Positions 61,163-64,000 of a DNA stretch of 64,000 nt are shown piece by piece. The notes beneath the pieces are model-generated. The model had not been told where the DNA came from. It did no database searches and saw nothing but the letters and a program-made list of their open reading frames with translations. The stretch is taken from contig NZ_PUHY01000005.1 in assembly GCF_002967765.1 (NCBI RefSeq), positions 310,001-374,000 on the forward strand, written 5' to 3'. Position 1 is the stretch's first letter. The number at the start of each line of letters is the position of its first letter. Position numbers and translations under genes: made by a program. The DNA comes from Blastopirellula marina. GTDB taxonomy: Bacteria; Planctomycetota; Planctomycetia; Pirellulales; Pirellulaceae.

Positions 61163-62632
61163 CTACTTCTTTGCGCGATCGGCTAAGTGAGTTTGTAACT
61201 TCTCGTCGAGACGTTTGATTTCGGCTTGAATCTGCGGATCAGGATTTCGAATCAAATTGTTGGATTCGCCCGGATCGTTCTTTAGATCGTAAAACTCATC
61301 GCGATCTTTATTGTGTGAATCACGAATTAACTTGTAGTTTGGCGTGCGATAACTACGCATCGAGGCGACCGCATAGTGGATCATGTCGTATTCAGAATAG
61401 ACATCGTCGTTCCACGTTTCGGGAGTCAGTCCTGTGAGGAGGGGCACGAGGCTTCTTCCTGCCAGCTTTTCCTTTGGCGTGTAGCCGACGATTTGCGATA
61501 ACGTCGGAAAGAGATCCAAACTTGTTGCCGACCTTGTAATGACGGAACCAGGGGCGACTTTCTCTGGCCAACGAATCACCATTGGCACGCGAAGCGAGTT
61601 GTCGTAAAGGTTTGGGCGATACTTGTCCGAGATTACTCGTGTGCCGTTATGCCATTCTCCTGGTGGACGCTTGATGGTGGCCCAAATTCCATTTCCTTTG
61701 TGCCAGATTCCGTTATGCCCCATATTGAAGCCATGGTCCGACGTGACGATGACAATCGTTTCATCTGCCAAGTGAGTCTCGTCGAGTGTATCGAGCAATC
61801 GGCCTAAATTGCGGTCGACACCCGATGTGCTGGCTAAGTACTCGCGCATCATCTTTTTGACATTCTTGACGTTCAGCCCGGGGAATGCGGGAATGGTTGG
61901 ATCCATCTTGGCATACGGCTGCCAGTCTTCCTCCGCGACGGGTAACCACCTGCCATGCGGAGCTCTGGTGGCCAGGCACAGGAAGAACGGCTGGTTCTGA
62001 TTCTGCCTGATGAAATCGACTGCTCGATCAGTCAGGATGTCGGTGGTGAGTCCTTCGAACTCACGGATCTGTCCGTCTTCCTCCAGCGTTGGATTGTCAG
62101 GCGTGGTGCCACCACCGGTCAGCCCCATAAAGTAATCAAAGCCGTGCTTGGTCGGATGGAAATGCTCGTTTCCCTCGGCTGTCCAATCCCCGAGATGCCA
62201 CTTGCCCACCAGACCGGTGTGATACCCGGCCGACTTCATCATCTCGGCCAGGGTGGTCGTAGCATTGGGATCAAGTGCGACGGGTGACTTAGGATCGTAC
62301 AGCTTGTGTCCAGGTTGTGGGATGAAATCCGGAATGCCGAGCTCACTCGCGTAACGGCCAGTCCACAGCGAAGCGCGTGCGGGACTGCAAACCGGAGTCG
62401 TGCAAAAGAAGTTCGTAAAACGCGCACCTTCGGTGGCTAGGCGGTCGAAGTTGGGCGTGAAGGGAACCGGCACGTCGGGGAACTCGCCTGCTTTAACGGC
62501 AGTAGCAAAAGCCCAAGGTGCTTGATCGTCGGTCAGCACCAGAAGCACATTCGGTTTGTCTGCAGCCAGTGTCGAACCGACGGCGGCAATCAAGAGGCAA
62601 AAGGTTGTAAAAAGCGTGGTAAGTCGAGGCAT
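61163..62632 (-). CDS. Secreted sulfatase, formylglycine type (CSPAR motif)
   Basis: A 489-residue exported sulfatase. ATG at 62632 gives a clean signal peptide (TLFTTFCLLIAAVGSTLA). Metal ligands LTDDQ (35-36), formylglycine cysteine Cys82 in CSPARASLWTG, HLGDWTAEGN, SDHGFNMGHNGIWHKG. Regular motif, unlike the other sulfatase in the window. Its start lies divergent from the SRPBCC gene, which is 230 bases away. Substrate unknown; the neighbourhood suggests sulfated glycans. Confidence 0.94.
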   Translation of the reverse strand: MPRLTTLFTTFCLLIAAVGSTLAADKPNVLLVLTDDQAPWAFATAVKAGEFPDVPVPFTPNFDRLATEGARFTNFFCTTPVCSPARASLWTGRYASELGIPDFIPQPGHKLYDPKSPVALDPNATTTLAEMMKSAGYHTGLVGKWHLGDWTAEGNEHFHPTKHGFDYFMGLTGGGTTPDNPTLEEDGQIREFEGLTTDILTDRAVDFIRQNQNQPFFLCLATRAPHGRWLPVAEEDWQPYAKMDPTIPAFPGLNVKNVKKMMREYLASTSGVDRNLGRLLDTLDETHLADETIVIVTSDHGFNMGHNGIWHKGNGIWATIKRPPGEWHNGTRVISDKYRPNLYDNSLRVPMVIRWPEKVAPGSVITRSATSLDLFPTLSQIVGYTPKEKLAGRSLVPLLTGLTPETWNDDVYSEYDMIHYAVASMRSYRTPNYKLIRDSHNKDRDEFYDLKNDPGESNNLIRNPDPQIQAEIKRLDEKLQTHLADRAKK

Positions 62633-62862
62633 GGGCAAAACGGCGTAGTAATTGAGGATGAGACGGGCGGGCGGTACCGTCGCCTCGACGGAAAACTGAG
62701 GAGAGGGGCGCTTCCATTATCAACGTAAGTTGCTCAACCAGCAACAACTTAAGTCCAGCATGGCGGATTCCACCATAATAAAACCAGAAGCGACTCGATA
62801 CCTGAATCGGTCCTTCCAATCGATAATTATTAGGTAACCCCCATTATCGGAAGGTAGTCATC

Positions 62863-63474
62863 ATGTTCGATTGGTTCGCAACCAAGAAGGAGCAGAAGCA
62901 AGGTCTTCCGGGCGATGAATTGATAACGGAAGTCCAAAACTGCTCGACGTACGCAATTACTATTCATGCCCCGACGCGTGACGTCTGGCCGTGGCTCGTC
63001 CAAATGGGATGCAACCGCGGCGGCTATTACAGCTACGATTGGCTGGACAACGGTGATTGTCACAGTGCCAATCAGATTGTCGAAGAATATCAGTCGACCC
63101 AAGTCGGTGATATCATCCCTTCGCGACCAGGAAGTCATTACGGCTTCGAAGTATTGCAGATGGATCGTCCCCACGTCTTTCTGCTAGGTGCCTATTTAAA
63201 GGCAGGTCAGATCGCGAACCTGCCGTGGGACGATCCACCGCCACCTGCCTACCTTCGCTCGACCTGGGTGTTTGTATTACGAGAAACCAATGAAGGAACG
63301 CGACTGATCGTTCGCACACGTGGTGTGGTTCATCCGTGGTGGTTCCGTATTCTCACCAACATGTTCTTCGGACCGGCTCACATTGTCATGCAGCGGAAGC
63401 AATTGTTGAACTTGCGGGATCGTGTGGAACGACATCATGTTGCCCACACACCACCACTAATGAAGATGACTTAA
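62863..63474 (+). CDS. SRPBCC-fold (polyketide cyclase/START-like) protein
   Basis: A 203-residue cytoplasmic protein starting at ATG 62863. VWPWLVQMGCNRGGYYSYDWLD is the canonical opening strand-helix of this SRPBCC group, continuing with DIIPSRPGSHYGFEVL, WVFVLRETNEGTRLIVRTRG and the C-terminal helix WFRILTNMFFGPAHIVMQRKQLLNL. A lipid- or small-ligand-binding cavity is expected, but no ligand is known. It stands alone. Confidence 0.85.
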   Translation: MFDWFATKKEQKQGLPGDELITEVQNCSTYAITIHAPTRDVWPWLVQMGCNRGGYYSYDWLDNGDCHSANQIVEEYQSTQVGDIIPSRPGSHYGFEVLQMDRPHVFLLGAYLKAGQIANLPWDDPPPPAYLRSTWVFVLRETNEGTRLIVRTRGVVHPWWFRILTNMFFGPAHIVMQRKQLLNLRDRVERHHVAHTPPLMKMT

Positions 63475-63475
63475 C

Positions 63476-63516
63476 AAAAAACGCTCCGGCGACGAGGCGC
63501 GGCGTCGCTGGAGCGT
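63476..63516 (-). terminator. Rho-independent terminator, bidirectional
   Basis: A 14-bp stem with one G-T pair (ACGCTCC, G, GCGACG with CGTCGC, T, GGAGCGT; loop AGGCGCGG) begins just after the SRPBCC stop. In the leftward direction it is followed by six T, so it terminates the truncated esterase gene; in the rightward direction there is no T run. Confidence 0.8.
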
Positions 63517-63545
63517 GTCAACGATAGAACGGCTTGGCCTGCGGC

Positions 63546-64000
63546 TTACTCGCTCGCTTCCGTATTGGCCGGTTCGTCTTGGAATAACTGTGCCGCAAAT
63601 TTCCGCAGATAGTTTCGCCAATTGATCCAGGTATGACCGCCGTCAGTTTCTTCGTAAACAACGTCGAAGTCATGCTTCTTTAACAGATCCACCGAGGCCC
63701 GCGAGACGTCGACCAGGAAGTCATCTTTACCGGTCGAGAACCAAAACAGCTTCAAGCCATCCTTAAGATCTGGATTCTTCAGCACTTCGATGTGTTGTTC
63801 TTCCCAGGTCGGGCCATTGTTCTGCTGGTCGGCGCTACGTTGGCGCAGGCCAAAGATGCCTGAGCTATAAACGCCAACATAGGCGTAGTCATCCAGGTCG
63901 TTCAGCGCGATGTCCAATGTCTGAGCGCCCCCCATCGAAAGCCCAGCGATTGCGTGATTCGCGCGACCTTCTTTCACTCGAAACGTTTTTTCAATGGTCG
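63546..64000 (-). CDS. Esterase D/feruloyl-esterase-like protein (5' part beyond window)
   Basis: Last 151 codons of a secreted-type esterase; the beginning lies past 64000. It shows GLSMGGAQTL (nucleophile elbow), FWFSTGKDDF with the acid Asp region and DGGHTWINWRNYL with the catalytic His. The frame continues past the GTG at 63977, so that is not the start. Related to the esterase at 48699 but clearly a different paralogue. Followed by a strong terminator. Confidence 0.9.
   Translation of the reverse strand, partial: TIEKTFRVKEGRANHAIAGLSMGGAQTLDIALNDLDDYAYVGVYSSGIFGLRQRSADQQNNGPTWEEQHIEVLKNPDLKDGLKLFWFSTGKDDFLVDVSRASVDLLKKHDFDVVYEETDGGHTWINWRNYLRKFAAQLFQDEPANTEASE

Noticed and set aside
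62729-62745. GTTGCT/AGCAAC hairpin between the second sulfatase and the SRPBCC gene
   Set aside because: Short stem without a T run between divergent genes; too weak to call a terminator or operator.

Overview
The window looks like chromosome from a planctomycete, most probably a Pirellulaceae member (Blastopirellula/Bremerella/Rhodopirellula-like). The case rests on gene content, not on a database match: two secreted sulfatases, a secreted Gfo/Idh/MocA oxidoreductase with a Tat signal, a CotH-DUF4956 pair, PQQ and NHL propeller proteins, an ECF sigma factor next to a Ser/Thr kinase, BlaI-M56 regulators with huge periplasmic tails, and an Amt-histidine kinase fusion. Many starts lack a clear Shine-Dalgarno and several are GTG or TTG. 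Coding density is high. I found no rRNA, tRNA, CRISPR array, insertion sequence or phage module.

Layout. 0-7 kb: truncated oxidoreductase, a lactate/malate dehydrogenase family gene, two proteins of unknown role, and a compact YtrA-type operon (GntR regulator, ABC ATPase, ABC permease with a leucine-rich-like outer domain) with overlapping genes and a palindromic operator. 7.3-10.7 kb: secreted NHL-like propeller, PhnD-like binding protein and PQQ-like propeller; the last two are separated only by a nine-A run containing the A AAA AAG slippery heptamer. 10.8-18.2 kb: nuclease/phosphatase-fold lipoprotein, MFS transporter, three tandem outer-membrane barrel paralogues, a beta-lactamase-fold serine hydrolase. 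18.3-21.1 kb: CotH-like protein and DUF4956 protein. 21.4-24.1 kb: arsR-arsD-arsA with two ArsR-type operators and no efflux permease in the window. 24.3-29.1 kb: GGDEF-EAL protein, HDOD protein, DUF374 acyltransferase, RRM RNA-binding protein with a terminator-like leader. 29.4-33.5 kb: BlaI regulator, its operator, and an M56 metallopeptidase. 33.5-41 kb: two alpha/beta hydrolases, a two-gene electron-transfer unit (FMN-binding TPR protein plus fused NapH/NapG-like polyferredoxin) and a sulfatase.

41-48.2 kb reads as a more A+T-rich, possibly acquired island: ECF sigma factor, transmembrane Ser/Thr kinase, a small protein with an HTH-like head, Cys-rich middle and Ser/Thr repeat tail, and two unusual glycosyltransferases. 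I regard this as the best candidate for an undescribed system; the frameshift locus at 9.49 kb is the most sharply defined single anomaly.

48.7-64 kb: secreted esterase, WrbA-like flavoprotein, Amt-histidine kinase, PL10 pectate lyase, HD-GYP phosphodiesterase overlapping a PilZ-like protein, GH43 hydrolase, membrane GDPD phosphodiesterase, second sulfatase, SRPBCC protein and a truncated esterase. Together these suggest a polysaccharide-degrading, surface-attached lifestyle with rich c-di-GMP and extracytoplasmic signalling.
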